Counted from the stretch's first letter, positions 35,032 to 47,099 are shown. The stretch is DNA of 64,000 nucleotides from Acinetobacter defluvii (GCF_001704615.3 NZ_CP029397.2:620001-684000), one strand, 5' to 3'. Program-made: numbers and translations. The notes: generated from the letters alone by a model not told the origin.

Positions 35032-35055
35032 TAAAAAGTCGTGCGTGGCACGACT
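35032..35055 (-). terminator. Terminator or attenuator between yajC and secD
   Basis: Reverse strand: AGTCGTGC, a 3-base loop, GCACGACT and then TTTTTAATTTT, an intact rho-independent terminator by shape. It lies between two genes expected to be co-transcribed, so it probably gives partial termination. Confidence 0.75.
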
Positions 35056-35064
35056 ACTTTATGA

Positions 35065-35394
35065 TTAAAGGTTATTTAATGTGCCTTCAGGAAGTACTGA
35101 AATAACACTTGCACGCTGGATTTTTACTTCATTACCACGGTTGAGTTCAATTACTGCAAAGTCACCGTCAATTTTTGTCACACGACCCATTAAGCCACCT
35201 GCAAAAACTACCTCACTGCCTACACCTAAGCTGTCGATCAGTGCACGATGTTCTTTGGCGCGTTTTGCTTGAGGACGCCAGATGAGGAAATAGAAGATTG
35301 CAACAAAAACAGCAATCATCAATAAGTTAGCCATCATACTGGGACCTTGTGCAGGCGCATCAGCTGCATGAGCAGCAGAAATAAATAAACTCAT
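35065..35394 (-). CDS. yajC: Preprotein translocase subunit YajC
   Basis: 109 residues. A single membrane segment (MMANLLMIAVFVAIFYFLIW, residues ~20-39) followed by RPQAKRAKEHRALIDSLGVG and VVFAGGLMGRVTKID, the normal YajC pattern. Accessory subunit of SecDF. It lies 129 bases downstream of tgt, the standard tgt-yajC-secD-secF order. Confidence 0.95.
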   Translation of the reverse strand: MSLFISAAHAADAPAQGPSMMANLLMIAVFVAIFYFLIWRPQAKRAKEHRALIDSLGVGSEVVFAGGLMGRVTKIDGDFAVIELNRGNEVKIQRASVISVLPEGTLNNL

Positions 35395-35523
35395 TTTAGT
35401 TTCCTAAAGTTAAATAACTGGTGTCAAAAACATGACATTTAAACTGACTTGTTCTGCAATTTACATGGTCTTGTGGTTCAGCGCAAATCTTGCTGCATGA
35501 AATATGCATCATCATTTTAAGAT

Positions 35524-36711
<1,188 letters not shown>

Positions 36712-36871
36712 TTATTTTCCCATGTTTTGATGGTGAATTGCTAGTCATGTTAAAGACTAAATATGAATTGAAAATGAATGGAAGACATAAGCTTGCAAAT
36801 CAATAATCTTAGTTATTTTTAGGATAAAGTATTCTTGTAATTTAAATCATTGATATAATTGTAAATAATAA

Positions 36872-36907
36872 AAAAGCCTTCAAGGCTTAATGTGCTTGAA
36901 GGCTTTT
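36872..36907 (-). terminator. Terminator of tRNA-Leu
   Basis: A 13-base perfect stem, AAAAGCCTTCAAG with CTTGAAGGCTTTT, 10-base loop. It lies 9 bases past the CCA end on the reverse strand and is followed by a T-rich run. Confidence 0.9.
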
Positions 36908-36915
36908 ATTTTATA

Positions 36916-37003
36916 TGGTCCCGAGGGTCGGACTCGAACCGACACGTCATCGCTGACAGTGGATTTTGAGTCCACCGCGTCTACCAATTTCACCACCTCG
37001 GGA
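36916..37003 (-). tRNA. tRNA-Leu (anticodon CAA)
   Basis: Reverse-strand TCCCGAGG acceptor start pairs with CCTCGGGA before an encoded CCA. The D-arm contains AAATTGGTAGACGC, the anticodon loop is CTCAAAA (anticodon CAA, reads UUG), there is a long class II variable arm, and the T-arm is GGTTCGAGTCC. Length 88 with CCA. It stands alone between tgt and queA with its own terminator. Confidence 0.95.
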
Positions 37004-37175
37004 GAGGTTGTGTGGCTATAATAGCGTTTTTCAGCTCATTGTCAATTAAGAATTTTTACATTTGTTTATTTTTAATTCATATGTAATTTTTTTCGATTAA
37101 AAATCGGCAATTTCTACGATCAAGCACAAAAAAGACTATACTACACCGAGTTTTATTTCTAATCGTTTGTGTTTT

Positions 37176-38213
37176 ATGCAACTTTCTGACTTTAATTTTG
37201 ATCTCCCTGATGAGCTGATCGCTCGTTATCCTTTGGAAGCTCGCAGTGCTTCACGTTTATTACATTTAAATGCAGATGGCAGTTATCAAGATCACCATTT
37301 CACAGACATTCTAGATCTGTTTGAAGCAGGTGACTTAATGGTGTTAAATGACACGAAGGTGATGAAAGCGCGCTTAAAAGGCAAGCGTGCAACAGGCGGT
37401 GCGGTTGAAGTTTTGGTGGAGCGTATTTTCGATCAAACCATTGCACATTGTCATATTAAAGCCAGTAATTCACCTAAGGCAGGTGCAGAATTATTTATGG
37501 GTTCAGATGAAGTGAAAGTCACTGTGACAGGTCGCCATGAAAATTTATTTGTAGTTGAGTTTTCGCAACCGATTTTACAAGTTTTGGATGCTTATGGTCA
37601 GCTTCCAATTCCACCATATTTTAATCGTGAGGCGGAAGCGATCGACACAGAGCGTTATCAGACGGTATTTAATGATCCGACCAAGCTTGCTAGTGTTGCT
37701 GCGCCAACAGCGAGTTTGCATTTCGATGAAGATCTTTTGGCAAAACTTGCACAAAAAGGAGTGAATAAAACCTTTGTGACCTTGCATGTCGGTGCAGGTA
37801 CATTTTTGCCTGTGCGTACGACGGATATTGAAAATCATATTATGCACAGTGAATGGTGTGAAGTATCGGAAACTGCCGCACAAATGATTCAGGAAACCCA
37901 AGCACATGGCAATAAAGTGATTGCCATTGGAACAACGGCAACACGAGCAGTGGAAAGTGCAGCACAAGCGTGTGGTGGAAAGATCGGTGCATGGACAGGG
38001 GACACCCAAATTTTTATCTATCCAGGTTATCCGTTCTGTGTTGTGGATCGTTTAATTACCAATTTTCATTTGCCTGAATCTACTTTGCTTATGCTAGTTT
38101 CAGCATTGTCGAGCAAAGAAAATATTTTGAAAGCATATCAACATGCGGTAGAAAATAAATATCGCTTTTTTAGTTATGGTGATGCCATGCTGATTGAAAA
38201 AACATCTGTTTAA
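37176..38213 (+). CDS. queA: S-adenosylmethionine:tRNA ribosyltransferase-isomerase
   Basis: 345 residues from the ATG at 37176 ([20 protein letters not shown]); a TTG three codons earlier is possible but unlikely. [33 protein letters not shown] and [17 protein letters not shown] are signature segments. It adds the epoxycyclopentane ring from SAM to preQ1-tRNA in queuosine synthesis, the step after Tgt. Divergent from tgt, with the tRNA-Leu between. Confidence 0.97.
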   Translation: MQLSDFNFDLPDELIARYPLEARSASRLLHLNADGSYQDHHFTDILDLFEAGDLMVLNDTKVMKARLKGKRATGGAVEVLVERIFDQTIAHCHIKASNSPKAGAELFMGSDEVKVTVTGRHENLFVVEFSQPILQVLDAYGQLPIPPYFNREAEAIDTERYQTVFNDPTKLASVAAPTASLHFDEDLLAKLAQKGVNKTFVTLHVGAGTFLPVRTTDIENHIMHSEWCEVSETAAQMIQETQAHGNKVIAIGTTATRAVESAAQACGGKIGAWTGDTQIFIYPGYPFCVVDRLITNFHLPESTLLMLVSALSSKENILKAYQHAVENKYRFFSYGDAMLIEKTSV

Positions 38214-38588
38214 CGTGAGTTCGATGAAATATTTTATAATTTCATATAGATAAGGAAAAATCACAACGGAGTCTTATCGATTTTATTTATATTTCAGGAT
38301 TAACCTTCGGTTCGAGTTACTTTTGTTTCGACAAAAGCAACCAAAACCATTGTCCTTGGCAAAACTCGCAGAAGACCGAAATTTTTTAAAATGATCGCAG
38401 AAACATTATCTTGCGATAATTATCCTGCTCAAACAGTTGCGAAGGCCGTTTCTGCGTATCAAATTTTGGGTGAAATTCTACTTCGAAGTTAGGTTATTTA
38501 ATTTTTATATTGAAATTGAGCAATAAAAAACCGATGCAATTGCATCGGTTTTCTTTTACACCACTCTATGATTTAGTGGGGTATAGAC
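38214..38588. other. 375-bp intergenic region with a UUCG-type hairpin and the icd terminator
   Basis: No gene is supported. CTTTTGT TTCG ACAAAAG (38320-38337) is a perfect hairpin with a stable TTCG loop, extended by GTT/AAC pairs outside a mismatch. The next 150 bases are stop-rich but have coding-like texture, and I recall similar stretches repeated between genes of other Acinetobacter (not searched). The icd terminator follows at 38527. Confidence 0.5.
38527..38552 (-). terminator. Terminator of icd
   Basis: Stem AAAACCGATGC with GCATCGGTTTT around AATT, 37 bases past the icd stop. A-run on the left gives a T-run on the reverse strand. Confidence 0.88.
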
Positions 38589-40823
38589 TTATTTGGCTGC
38601 TTCAAGTGCTGCATTAAATGTTGCACTTGGACGCATTACTGCACTTACTTTTGTAGGATCAACGGCATAGTAACCACCGATATCCGCAGCTTGACCTTGA
38701 ACTTGTGCAAGCTCTGCAATAATTTTCTCTTCATTTTCAGCAAGTGCTTTTGCAAGAGGCGCAAATTTTGCTTTTAAGTCTGCATCTTCATCTTGTGCTG
38801 CAAGTGCTTCAGCCCAGAATTTAGATAGATAGAAGTGGCTACCACGGTTGTCCAACTCACCTGTACGGCGTGAAGGTGACTTATCATCGTCAAGCAATTT
38901 ATCTGTTGCTTCATCTAAGGTTTTAGCAAGCAATTTTGCACGTGGATTGTCTTCTTTAATGCCCATTTCTTCTAAAGAAGCAGCAAGTGCTAAGAATTCA
39001 CCTAGAGAATCCCAACGTAAGTGGTTTTCTTCAACAAGTTGTTGTACGTGTTTTGGCGCAGAACCACCAGCACCAGTTTCGTACATACCACCGCCCGCCA
39101 TTAACGGCACGATAGAGAGCATTTTCGCAGAAGTACCAAGCTCCATGATCGGGAACAAGTCTGTTAAATAGTCACGTAAAATGTTACCCGTTACAGAAAT
39201 CGTATCTAAACCACGTGCTACACGTTCAAGCGTATAACGCATCGCACGGACTTGTGACATGATTTGGATATCTAAGCCTGTAGTATCATGGTCTTTTAAA
39301 TAAGTTTGAACTTTTTTGATGAGTTCATTCTCATGTGGACGGTATGGGTCTAACCAGAAGATTGCGGGCATACCAGAGTTACGCGCACGCGTTACAGCAA
39401 GTTTTACCCAGTCACGGATCGGTGCATCTTTCACCTGACACATACGCCAGATATCACCTTCTTCCACATTTTGCGACATCAATACTTCACCTGTTTCAAG
39501 GTCAGTAATGTTTGCCACGCCAGCTTCGGTGATTTCAAACGTTTTGTCGTGTGAACCGTATTCTTCCGCTTTTTGCGCCATTAAACCAACGTTTGGCACA
39601 GTACCCATGGTACGTGGGTCAAAATTACCATTCCATTTGCAGAAATTGATCATTTCTTGGTAAATACGTGCAAATGTTGACTCAGGCATTACAGCTTTAC
39701 AGTCATAAGGTTTGCCATCAGCACCCCACATTTTACCGCCACCACGGATCATTGCAGGCATAGAAGCATCAACAATTACGTCATTTGGTGAGTGGAAGTT
39801 GGTGATACCTTTTGCAGAATCCACCATTGCAAGTGCAGGGCGGTGTTCTTGGCATGCGTGTAAATCTTCGATGATTTCTTCACGTAAAGAGGTTGGTAAA
39901 GTTTCGATCTTTTCATAAAGACCTGCCATACCATTGTTTACGTTAATACCCAGCTCATCAAACAATTTGGCATGTTTTTCAAAAGCTTCTTTATAGTAAA
40001 TTTTCACACAGTGACCGAAAACGATCGGATGTGAAACTTTCATCATGGTTGCTTTCACATGCAAAGAGAACAAAATGCCTGCTTCTTTACAATCATCTAA
40101 TTCTTTTTCATAGAAATCACAAAGTGCTTTCTTGCTCATGAACATAGAATCAATAATTTCACCGTCTTGCAGTGCAACTTTTGGCTTAAGAACGATGGTT
40201 TCACCATTCTTTGTAACCAATTCCATTTTTACGTTGCGTGCACGGTCTAAAGTCATCGACTTTTCGCCATGATAGAAGTCACCATGATCCATGTGTGAAA
40301 CATGAGTTTGTGACCACTGTTTCCATTCACCCATAGAGTGTGGGTGTTTTTTTGCATAGTTTTTAACTGCTGTTGGCGCACGACGGTCAGAGTTACCTTC
40401 ACGCAATACTGGATTTACAGCAGAACCTAAACATTTACTATAACGTGCTTTGATTTCCTTTTCTGCTTCAGTGGTTGGATTTTCTGGATAATCAGGAATC
40501 GCAAAACCTTTAGCTTGAAGCTCTTTGATACATGCTGTTAATTGGGCAACAGATGCACTAATATTCGGAAGTTTAATGATATTCGTATCAGGATCTTGAG
40601 TAAGACGACCTAATTCTGCTAGGTTGTTTGGAACCTTTTGTTCATCGCTGAGGTAGTCTGTAAATTCTGCAAGCACACGTGCAGCGACAGAAATATCGGT
40701 TTTAACGATTTCTACGCCAGCGGGCTTAGTAAAGGTCTCAATGATCGGCAGTAGTGAATAAGTCGCCAATAACGGCGCCTCATCGGTCAGTGTGTAAATG
40801 ATAGTTGACTTTCCACCAGCCAT
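38589..40823 (-). CDS. icd: NADP-dependent isocitrate dehydrogenase, monomeric type
   Basis: 744 residues, the normal size for monomeric IDH and far longer than the dimeric type. The start [20 protein letters not shown], the substrate region [33 protein letters not shown] and [15 protein letters not shown] are characteristic, as is [20 protein letters not shown] near the C-terminus. It converts isocitrate to 2-oxoglutarate in the TCA cycle, yielding NADPH. Stand-alone gene with its own terminator. Confidence 0.96.
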   Translation of the reverse strand: MAGGKSTIIYTLTDEAPLLATYSLLPIIETFTKPAGVEIVKTDISVAARVLAEFTDYLSDEQKVPNNLAELGRLTQDPDTNIIKLPNISASVAQLTACIKELQAKGFAIPDYPENPTTEAEKEIKARYSKCLGSAVNPVLREGNSDRRAPTAVKNYAKKHPHSMGEWKQWSQTHVSHMDHGDFYHGEKSMTLDRARNVKMELVTKNGETIVLKPKVALQDGEIIDSMFMSKKALCDFYEKELDDCKEAGILFSLHVKATMMKVSHPIVFGHCVKIYYKEAFEKHAKLFDELGINVNNGMAGLYEKIETLPTSLREEIIEDLHACQEHRPALAMVDSAKGITNFHSPNDVIVDASMPAMIRGGGKMWGADGKPYDCKAVMPESTFARIYQEMINFCKWNGNFDPRTMGTVPNVGLMAQKAEEYGSHDKTFEITEAGVANITDLETGEVLMSQNVEEGDIWRMCQVKDAPIRDWVKLAVTRARNSGMPAIFWLDPYRPHENELIKKVQTYLKDHDTTGLDIQIMSQVRAMRYTLERVARGLDTISVTGNILRDYLTDLFPIMELGTSAKMLSIVPLMAGGGMYETGAGGSAPKHVQQLVEENHLRWDSLGEFLALAASLEEMGIKEDNPRAKLLAKTLDEATDKLLDDDKSPSRRTGELDNRGSHFYLSKFWAEALAAQDEDADLKAKFAPLAKALAENEEKIIAELAQVQGQAADIGGYYAVDPTKVSAVMRPSATFNAALEAAK

Positions 40824-41874
40824 ATATAGCCCCTTGCTTTGGATTATGTTTTTGAGGACTAAACTTGTGGTTCAGTCCCTACGAACCGATTTGCTTAAAT
40901 AAAAACATTGAAAGTATCAATGTTCCTTGCATTTCAGTCAATGTAATATCTAGTGATAACGACATTTCGCTAGAAAATGATACTCTGCTTGCATGACTAA
41001 TCTATTGCGTGATCTACCATATTTGTTTCAAAATTGAAAAAGTCTTCAGTTTCTAACAAATATAACAAGATAAGCGAATAAATAAGTGATGATTTTGAGG
41101 TTTTAAATTGAATGCTGTACAAGCAATAGGTATTTCTTATTTTTATCTTGTAAGACAGATTCGTGTTAAAACTTGATCTGTTCTCATCAAAGAACACAGA
41201 TGCACCAATTTATAAAACTAAAATTACTATATAATAGTATAGCAGCTTTTGTTTATTAAAGCTTAACTCAAAGCTAAGTTATTATTTGGAATTTAAATTT
41301 TTAAAATAGTCAAGAATTTTTGCTATAGTTATTCTTAAAGCATGTGCTATTTATTATTCTAAAGATATATTTAAAGCTGCAGAACGGATAATGATGTGAA
41401 TATAGACAAATTTGCTAAAACATAATCAATTAAGATAAGCAAAATAACTTAGTGTGATGGTCATATCGTGTAAGTTACAAGTATTATTAAAAGCAGCTAA
41501 AAACTTCACAAGTTATTCATACTCACTTTCAATAAAATAAAAACAGCATCACAAACTTGAAGATTTTATTGAACAAGATGCAAAAATAAATGACTTATTG
41601 ATAAATATATCAAGTTTATATCATGTAAATATAAGAAAAATAGATCAAATTAAAGCTTTTAAAAATTTAACTCATTATATTTAATGTTTTGTTTTTAAAT
41701 ATGATAATTTTTAATTAAAAGTTTTTTATTGAATTAAGCTTTATTTTTAATCAAAATGATTATAGATAAATGGCTATATAATTTCCTAATTATTGTTGCT
41801 ATATTATAAAGCGTAAAATTATGTAAAGCGTTAAGAGTTGTATTTTAGCCATTTTTAAAAATAATGAGGCAGCC
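40824..41874. other. 1.05-kb very AT-rich region between icd and the histidine kinase
   Basis: It holds the icd promoter side (40824-40990) and the kinase promoter side. A 66-codon reverse frame (40997-41197) has no ribosome-binding site or recognisable features and is not accepted. A forward frame, 41457-41684, is described separately as a weak pseudogene candidate. Nothing else is seen. Confidence 0.6.
41457..41684 (+). pseudogene. Possible remnant of a small gene with one in-frame stop (weak)
   Basis: From ATG 41457 one frame runs 76 codons with a single TAA at codon 28. Before it: MVISCKLQVLLKAAKNFTSY; after it: HHKLEDFIEQDAKINDLLIN and a helical, charged tail to 41684. The composition looks more protein-like than the flanking AT-rich DNA, but no family is recognised and no ribosome-binding site is clear. 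Confidence 0.25.
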
Positions 41875-43161
41875 ATGAGACTAAAACTCTTAGAAATGGG
41901 GCAGACAGATAAACTGAGCGCATGTAAATTATCGTTATTGCTTGGAGTATTAAATCCACAAAACTCTGTTGAGCGATTTTTACGCATTTCAAGAAAATTA
42001 TTAAATATTGAAAAAGCGGTGATTTCTTTCGTGGATGAACCTTATGTTTGGTATTCCACTCAGAATGAATTTAAAGCTTTTCAAGCCAGCCCAGAAGCAA
42101 ACCTACATTTTTATTTTAATAATCAAAAAATAATAGACTCATCTCATGAAAATTATGCAAAATTTTCACAGCATATCGTTAAGATTGGGGTAGATCATCA
42201 ACGCATTGTTTGTTTTGATTTAAGAAAAGATGAACATACTTCATTTGGGCATGTCACTTTTTTTGATGATAAGGATGTTGAATTAGACCGAGAAAGTTAT
42301 ACATTTGTACAAGATATTATTCAAGGTTTGATTAAAGCCATTGAAACACATGCAGAATATCAAGAATTAAAAGAAAGCTATGAACAACAATTGGCATTAA
42401 ACTTTAGTAAAACTAAATTTTTCCAAATTATTGCGCATGATCTAAGAGCACCATTTCATGGTTTACTCGGGTTTTCAGAGGTTTTGTCGCAAGAGCGTGA
42501 TAGTTTAGATGATGCTAGCGTAAAAAATATTGCAGAATATTTATATGATACAGCTCAATCGACTTATAATTTATTGGAAAACCTACTGAATTGGGCAATG
42601 GCAGAAGGTGGACGTTTTGTCTATCATCCGATTAATTTTAAACTTAAACAAAGTTCTAAAATTGTATTTGATGTTTTAAATAGCCTTGCGATTAATAAAA
42701 ATATTCGCCTAATCGATGATATTCCAGAAGAGCTAAAAGTCTGTGGGGATATCAATATGATTACTTCGGTATTACAGAATCTTGTGTCGAACGCGCTTAA
42801 ATTTACCCATGTTGACGGTACAGGACATGTACGCATGTCGGCAAGATCCATAAGTCAAGGGGTGGAGATTCTGGTTCAGGACACAGGTTTGGGAATGACA
42901 GAAGCCCAGATGCAGAGCATTTTTGAACCTGAAATAAATGCCAGTTTTAAAGGGACTGCGGGTGAAAAAGGGACAGGCTTAGGTTTGGTATTATGTAAAC
43001 GTTTCGTTGATTTAAACCAAGGGACGATCTCAGTCAGTTCAAAAATGGGAGAAGGCACAACATTTAAAGTTATATTGCCTGAAGCTAAAAATCATCAAGC
43101 ACTGGTAACAGAGCATGTCGAGCAACGAGCAACACAAGAAATGAATCCTCTGGTACATTAA
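41875..43161 (+). CDS. Soluble sensor histidine kinase (orphan)
   Basis: 428 residues. The N-terminal ~160 residues resemble a GAF-type sensor (KLLNIEKAVISFVDEPYVWY). The dimerisation helix carries the phospho-acceptor His188 in FFQIIAHDLRAPFHG. The ATPase domain has NLVSNALKFT (N box), VQDTGLGM (G1) and GEKGTGLGLVLCK (G2). No membrane segment, so the signal is sensed in the cytoplasm. No response regulator is adjacent: icd lies upstream on the other strand and glnE downstream. GAGG lies 5 bases before the ATG. Start choice is supported by that site. Confidence 0.85.
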   Translation: MRLKLLEMGQTDKLSACKLSLLLGVLNPQNSVERFLRISRKLLNIEKAVISFVDEPYVWYSTQNEFKAFQASPEANLHFYFNNQKIIDSSHENYAKFSQHIVKIGVDHQRIVCFDLRKDEHTSFGHVTFFDDKDVELDRESYTFVQDIIQGLIKAIETHAEYQELKESYEQQLALNFSKTKFFQIIAHDLRAPFHGLLGFSEVLSQERDSLDDASVKNIAEYLYDTAQSTYNLLENLLNWAMAEGGRFVYHPINFKLKQSSKIVFDVLNSLAINKNIRLIDDIPEELKVCGDINMITSVLQNLVSNALKFTHVDGTGHVRMSARSISQGVEILVQDTGLGMTEAQMQSIFEPEINASFKGTAGEKGTGLGLVLCKRFVDLNQGTISVSSKMGEGTTFKVILPEAKNHQALVTEHVEQRATQEMNPLVH

Positions 43162-43308
43162 AAAAGCCTAAGCAGAGTTTCTCTTGATTTAACGAGAAAT
43201 TTTTTTTCAAAGTGACTCTAAGCGGAATAATAATTAAAATATTGCCCCCTAAACTTGTGTGTACCTGATATAAATATAAAGTGAATTCAAAGTATAGGCT
43301 CTTTTCCG

Positions 43309-46059
43309 ATGAACGCTGAGCAGTTGCAAAAAACCTTACGTGCAAGTCAGTATGCAGAACAAGTATTAAGTTTACATTCAACTTTTTTAGAACAAGACTA
43401 TGCTGTAGATCAGTTTCAGTATTCGCTTACAACGGAAAAGATTCATCAACTCGTACAAGAAACTTTGGCTAATCTTGCAGATGAAATCCAATGGATGAAA
43501 GCCATTCGGATTTTACGTGCACGTTTAATGTTTCGCTGGATTTGGCAAGATGCTAATCAGTTGACCAATGTGGTGACATTGACCCAAGAATTATCTGATT
43601 TTGCTGATGCCAGTATTAATGCGGCGAAGGAATTTGCTCGTGTTCCCTTGCTTGCTAAACATGGTGAACCAGTGGGCTACAATGGCAAAGTACAAGACTT
43701 AATTGTGATAGCCATGGGGAAGTTAGGTGCACAAGAGCTGAATTTATCAAGTGATATTGATCTAATATTTGCCTTTGATGAACAAGGTGAAACCAATGGT
43801 CGTAAGTGTATAGATGTACAACAATTCTGTATTTTGTGGGGACAAAAACTTATTTATTTACTGGAACATATTACCGCAGATGGTTTTGTGTTTCGTGTCG
43901 ATATGCGTTTGCGTCCTTGGGGGGATGGCTCCGCACTTGCTATTAGTCATATCGCCTTAGAAAAATATCTTAGTCAACATGGACGTGAATGGGAGCGCTA
44001 TGCATGGATTAAGGCACGGGTTGTTTCTGGCGGAAAAGAAGGTGATGATTTATTAGAAATGACCCGTCCTTTCGTGTTCCGTAAATATGTCGACTACACT
44101 GCTTTTGAAGCAATGCGTGAAATGAAAGCCATGATCGAAAGGGAAGTGGCACGTCGTAATATTTCAGATGATATAAAACTGGGTGCAGGGGGAATTCGTG
44201 AAGTTGAGTTTATTGTTCAAGTTTTTCAGTTGATTTATGGGGGTTCAAAATTAGAGCTACAAGACCGTCAATGTTTGGTAAGTTTGCAGCACTTAGGTGA
44301 AGTTGGTTTGCTTGATGAGCAAGCCGTGATTGATTTAGAAGATGCATATTTATTTTTACGTCGTTTAGAGCATGCTATTCAAGCTTTAAATGATCAACAA
44401 ACACAGTCTTTACCGACAGAAAAAGATTTGCGTAATCGGATTATTGAAACCTTGAGTTTTGCCACATGGGAGCAGTTTCTCGATGTCTTAAATGAAAAAC
44501 GCAGTAAAGTCATTTATCAGTTTGAGCATTTAATTAAAGAAAAAGGATGTGACTCTCCTGCAGAAAACTTTAGCCAACTAGAACAACAACTGGATGATCT
44601 GCTTGATGAGCATGCTAAAAATTTAATTCATGAATTTTGGTATGGGCATGCCATTAAAAAATTGCCTGCCAAAGCGGTGCAACGTTTAAAAGAATTTTGG
44701 CCACATTTGATTGAAGCAGTTTTACAGTCAGATCAACCACAAATGGCATTGGTGCGCTTAATGCCACTGGTGGAATCGGTGATGCGCCGTACTGTCTATC
44801 TGGTAATGTTGATTGAAAGTAAAGGGGCATTGCAGCGTCTAGTCAAAATGGCAACAGTCAGTCCATGGATTTGTGAGGAACTTACCCATTATCCTGTATT
44901 GCTAGATGAATTTCTATCGATGGATTTTGAATTGCCCAAACGTAAAGATTTGGAAGATTCGCTTCGCCAACAATTATTACGCATTGAAATTGATCAAGTC
45001 GAAGATCAAATGCGGGTACTACGTCTATTTAAAAAATCCAATGTGTTAACCGTTGCAGCGAGTGATGTACTTGCTGAAAGTCCTCTCATGAAAGTATCGG
45101 ATGCATTGACTGATATTGCGGAGGTTTCTGTCACTGCTACTTTACATTTAGCCTATCAAATGGTGGCAAAACGACATGGCTATCCTTTGGATGCAGAAGG
45201 GCAACGTTGTTCACTGCAACATATTGCTTTTGCCGTTATCGGTTATGGCAAAGTGGGCGGAATAGAACTAGGTTATGGCTCTGATTTAGATTTGGTTTTT
45301 ATTCACTATATGGATGAACAAGCCGATACTGATGGTCAAAAAGTCATTAGCGGTTTTGAGTTTGCCATGCGTGTAGCACAAAAGTTTATGTCACTGATGA
45401 CCACGCAAACTTTAGATGGACGGGTTTATGAAGTAGATACACGTCTACGACCTTCAGGTGAGGCAGGATTACTGGTTACAAGCTTAAAAGCATTTGAACA
45501 ATATCAACTCAAAAGTGCGTGGGTGTGGGAGCATCAAGCGATTGTACGTGCCCGTTCCATTGCAGGTGAAACCACACTACGAGCAAAGTTTGAAGAGTTA
45601 CGATGTAAGATTCTAACTTTACCTAGAGAAGAGCAATCTGTTCGCCAAGAAGTATTAAACATGCGTCAAAAAATGAAAGATCATCTCGGTTCTTCTAAAG
45701 AGCAGAAAAAAGATGGAATTTTTCACTTAAAACAAGACGCAGGTGGTATCGTTGATATAGAATTTATGGCACAGTATGTAGTGTTAGCCTGGAGTGGGAC
45801 GAATCCTGATCTCGCCCATTATTCCGACAATGTTAGAATTCTTGAGGATGCCGCAAAGGCAGGTTGCTTATCCAGTGACGATGTATCCGCTTTGATTCAA
45901 GCTTATCTCAGTGAACGCGCCGAGAGCCATCGCTTAGCCCTTGCAAATCATAATATGCAAGTGAGCGCAGCCGATTGGCACGATACCCGAGAGGTCGTTT
46001 GCAAGTTGTGGCAAAGATTAATTGATCCAACAGCGACTTTCGCTTTGGAAAGTGAATAA
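43309..46059 (+). CDS. glnE: Bifunctional glutamine synthetase adenylyltransferase/deadenylase
   Basis: 916 residues. Two nucleotidyltransferase domains: the first with GKLGAQELNLSSDIDLIFAF (deadenylation half, near residue 140) and the second with GYGKVGGIELGYGSDLDLVF (near residue 645), each with the paired acidic metal ligands. GAGGIREVEFIVQ and DAGGIVDIEFMAQ follow each domain. It attaches or removes AMP from glutamine synthetase under PII control. It stops 26 bases before ilvE on the same strand. Confidence 0.96.
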   Translation: MNAEQLQKTLRASQYAEQVLSLHSTFLEQDYAVDQFQYSLTTEKIHQLVQETLANLADEIQWMKAIRILRARLMFRWIWQDANQLTNVVTLTQELSDFADASINAAKEFARVPLLAKHGEPVGYNGKVQDLIVIAMGKLGAQELNLSSDIDLIFAFDEQGETNGRKCIDVQQFCILWGQKLIYLLEHITADGFVFRVDMRLRPWGDGSALAISHIALEKYLSQHGREWERYAWIKARVVSGGKEGDDLLEMTRPFVFRKYVDYTAFEAMREMKAMIEREVARRNISDDIKLGAGGIREVEFIVQVFQLIYGGSKLELQDRQCLVSLQHLGEVGLLDEQAVIDLEDAYLFLRRLEHAIQALNDQQTQSLPTEKDLRNRIIETLSFATWEQFLDVLNEKRSKVIYQFEHLIKEKGCDSPAENFSQLEQQLDDLLDEHAKNLIHEFWYGHAIKKLPAKAVQRLKEFWPHLIEAVLQSDQPQMALVRLMPLVESVMRRTVYLVMLIESKGALQRLVKMATVSPWICEELTHYPVLLDEFLSMDFELPKRKDLEDSLRQQLLRIEIDQVEDQMRVLRLFKKSNVLTVAASDVLAESPLMKVSDALTDIAEVSVTATLHLAYQMVAKRHGYPLDAEGQRCSLQHIAFAVIGYGKVGGIELGYGSDLDLVFIHYMDEQADTDGQKVISGFEFAMRVAQKFMSLMTTQTLDGRVYEVDTRLRPSGEAGLLVTSLKAFEQYQLKSAWVWEHQAIVRARSIAGETTLRAKFEELRCKILTLPREEQSVRQEVLNMRQKMKDHLGSSKEQKKDGIFHLKQDAGGIVDIEFMAQYVVLAWSGTNPDLAHYSDNVRILEDAAKAGCLSSDDVSALIQAYLSERAESHRLALANHNMQVSAADWHDTREVVCKLWQRLIDPTATFALESE

Positions 46060-46085
46060 TTGTGTAAAAATTTGGAGTGTGTGCC

Positions 46086-47012
46086 ATGAATTTGGCTGAT
46101 CGTGATGGTTTTATTTGGCAAGATGGGCAATTGGTTGACTGGCGTGAAGCAAAAACTCACGTCTTAACACATACATTACATTATAGTATGGGTGTGTTTG
46201 AGGGTGTCCGTGCCTACGAAACTCCGAATGGAACGGCTATTTTCCGCTTAAAAGAACACACAAAGCGTTTATTAAATTCTGCAAAAATTTATCAAATGAA
46301 AGTTCCGTTTGATCAAGCAGCATTAGAACAAGCTCAAATCGATGTGGTTCGTGAAAATAAATTAGCATCTTGCTACTTGCGTCCAATTATTTTTATTGGT
46401 TCAGAAAAGCTCGGGATCGCAGCAACAGACAATACAATTCATGCTGTGGTTGCAGCATGGAGTTGGGGTGCTTATCTTGGTGAAGAGGCGATGGCAAAGG
46501 GTATTCGTGTTAAAACCTCATCATTTACCCACCATCATCCAAACGTGACCATGTGTAAAGCCAAAGCATCAGGTAACTACACCTTATCTATTCTTGCGCA
46601 TCAAGAAGTTGCACACTCAGGCTATGATGAAGCAATGCTTTTAGATCCACAAGGTTATGTATGTCAAGGGTCTGGTGAAAACGTATTCTTAGTACGTGAT
46701 GGCGTGATTCATACGCCTGATATCGCTGGTGGCGCATTGGATGGGATTACTCGTCAAACGATCATTACCATTGCCAAAGATTTAGGCTACGATGTGGTTG
46801 AACGTCGTATTACGCGTGATGAATTCTATATCGCTGATGAAGCATTCTTCACAGGTACAGCGGCAGAAGTTACTCCAATCCGTGAATATGATGATCGTCA
46901 AATTGGTGAAGGGGTTCGTGGTCCAATCACTACTGAAATCCAAAAAGCTTACTTTGATGCTGTTCAAGGAAAAAATCCTAAATATGCAGACTGGTTAACT
47001 TACGTAAAATAA
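46086..47012 (+). CDS. ilvE: Branched-chain amino acid aminotransferase
   Basis: 308 residues from the ATG at 46086, which has GGAG 8 bases upstream; a GTG three codons earlier is inferior. A fold-type IV PLP enzyme: THTLHYSMGVFEGVRAYE, KASGNYTLSILAHQEV (PLP lysine in the first K), DEAMLLDPQGYVCQGSGENV and FFTGTAAEVTPIREYDDRQI. It makes Leu, Ile and Val from their keto acids. In Acinetobacter baumannii it marks one boundary of the outer-core locus, as it seems to here. Confidence 0.96.
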   Translation: MNLADRDGFIWQDGQLVDWREAKTHVLTHTLHYSMGVFEGVRAYETPNGTAIFRLKEHTKRLLNSAKIYQMKVPFDQAALEQAQIDVVRENKLASCYLRPIIFIGSEKLGIAATDNTIHAVVAAWSWGAYLGEEAMAKGIRVKTSSFTHHHPNVTMCKAKASGNYTLSILAHQEVAHSGYDEAMLLDPQGYVCQGSGENVFLVRDGVIHTPDIAGGALDGITRQTIITIAKDLGYDVVERRITRDEFYIADEAFFTGTAAEVTPIREYDDRQIGEGVRGPITTEIQKAYFDAVQGKNPKYADWLTYVK

Positions 47013-47029
47013 GTTGATCAGTTAAGATG

Positions 47030-47065
47030 AAAAGGCGGAGCTTAAGTTTCGCCTTTTCTATTTTG
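47030..47065 (+). terminator. Terminator of ilvE
   Basis: Stem AAAAGGCG with CGCCTTTT, a 12-base loop and CTATTTT after it, 18 bases past the ilvE stop. It separates ilvE from the outer-core genes. Confidence 0.75.
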
Positions 47066-47099
47066 AGTGTTTAAGATTAAGTACATTGAAGGATGTGTT

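Noticed and set aside
40997..41197. 66-codon reverse frame in the icd-kinase spacer
   Set aside because: Low complexity, AT-driven, no ribosome-binding site or recognisable feature.
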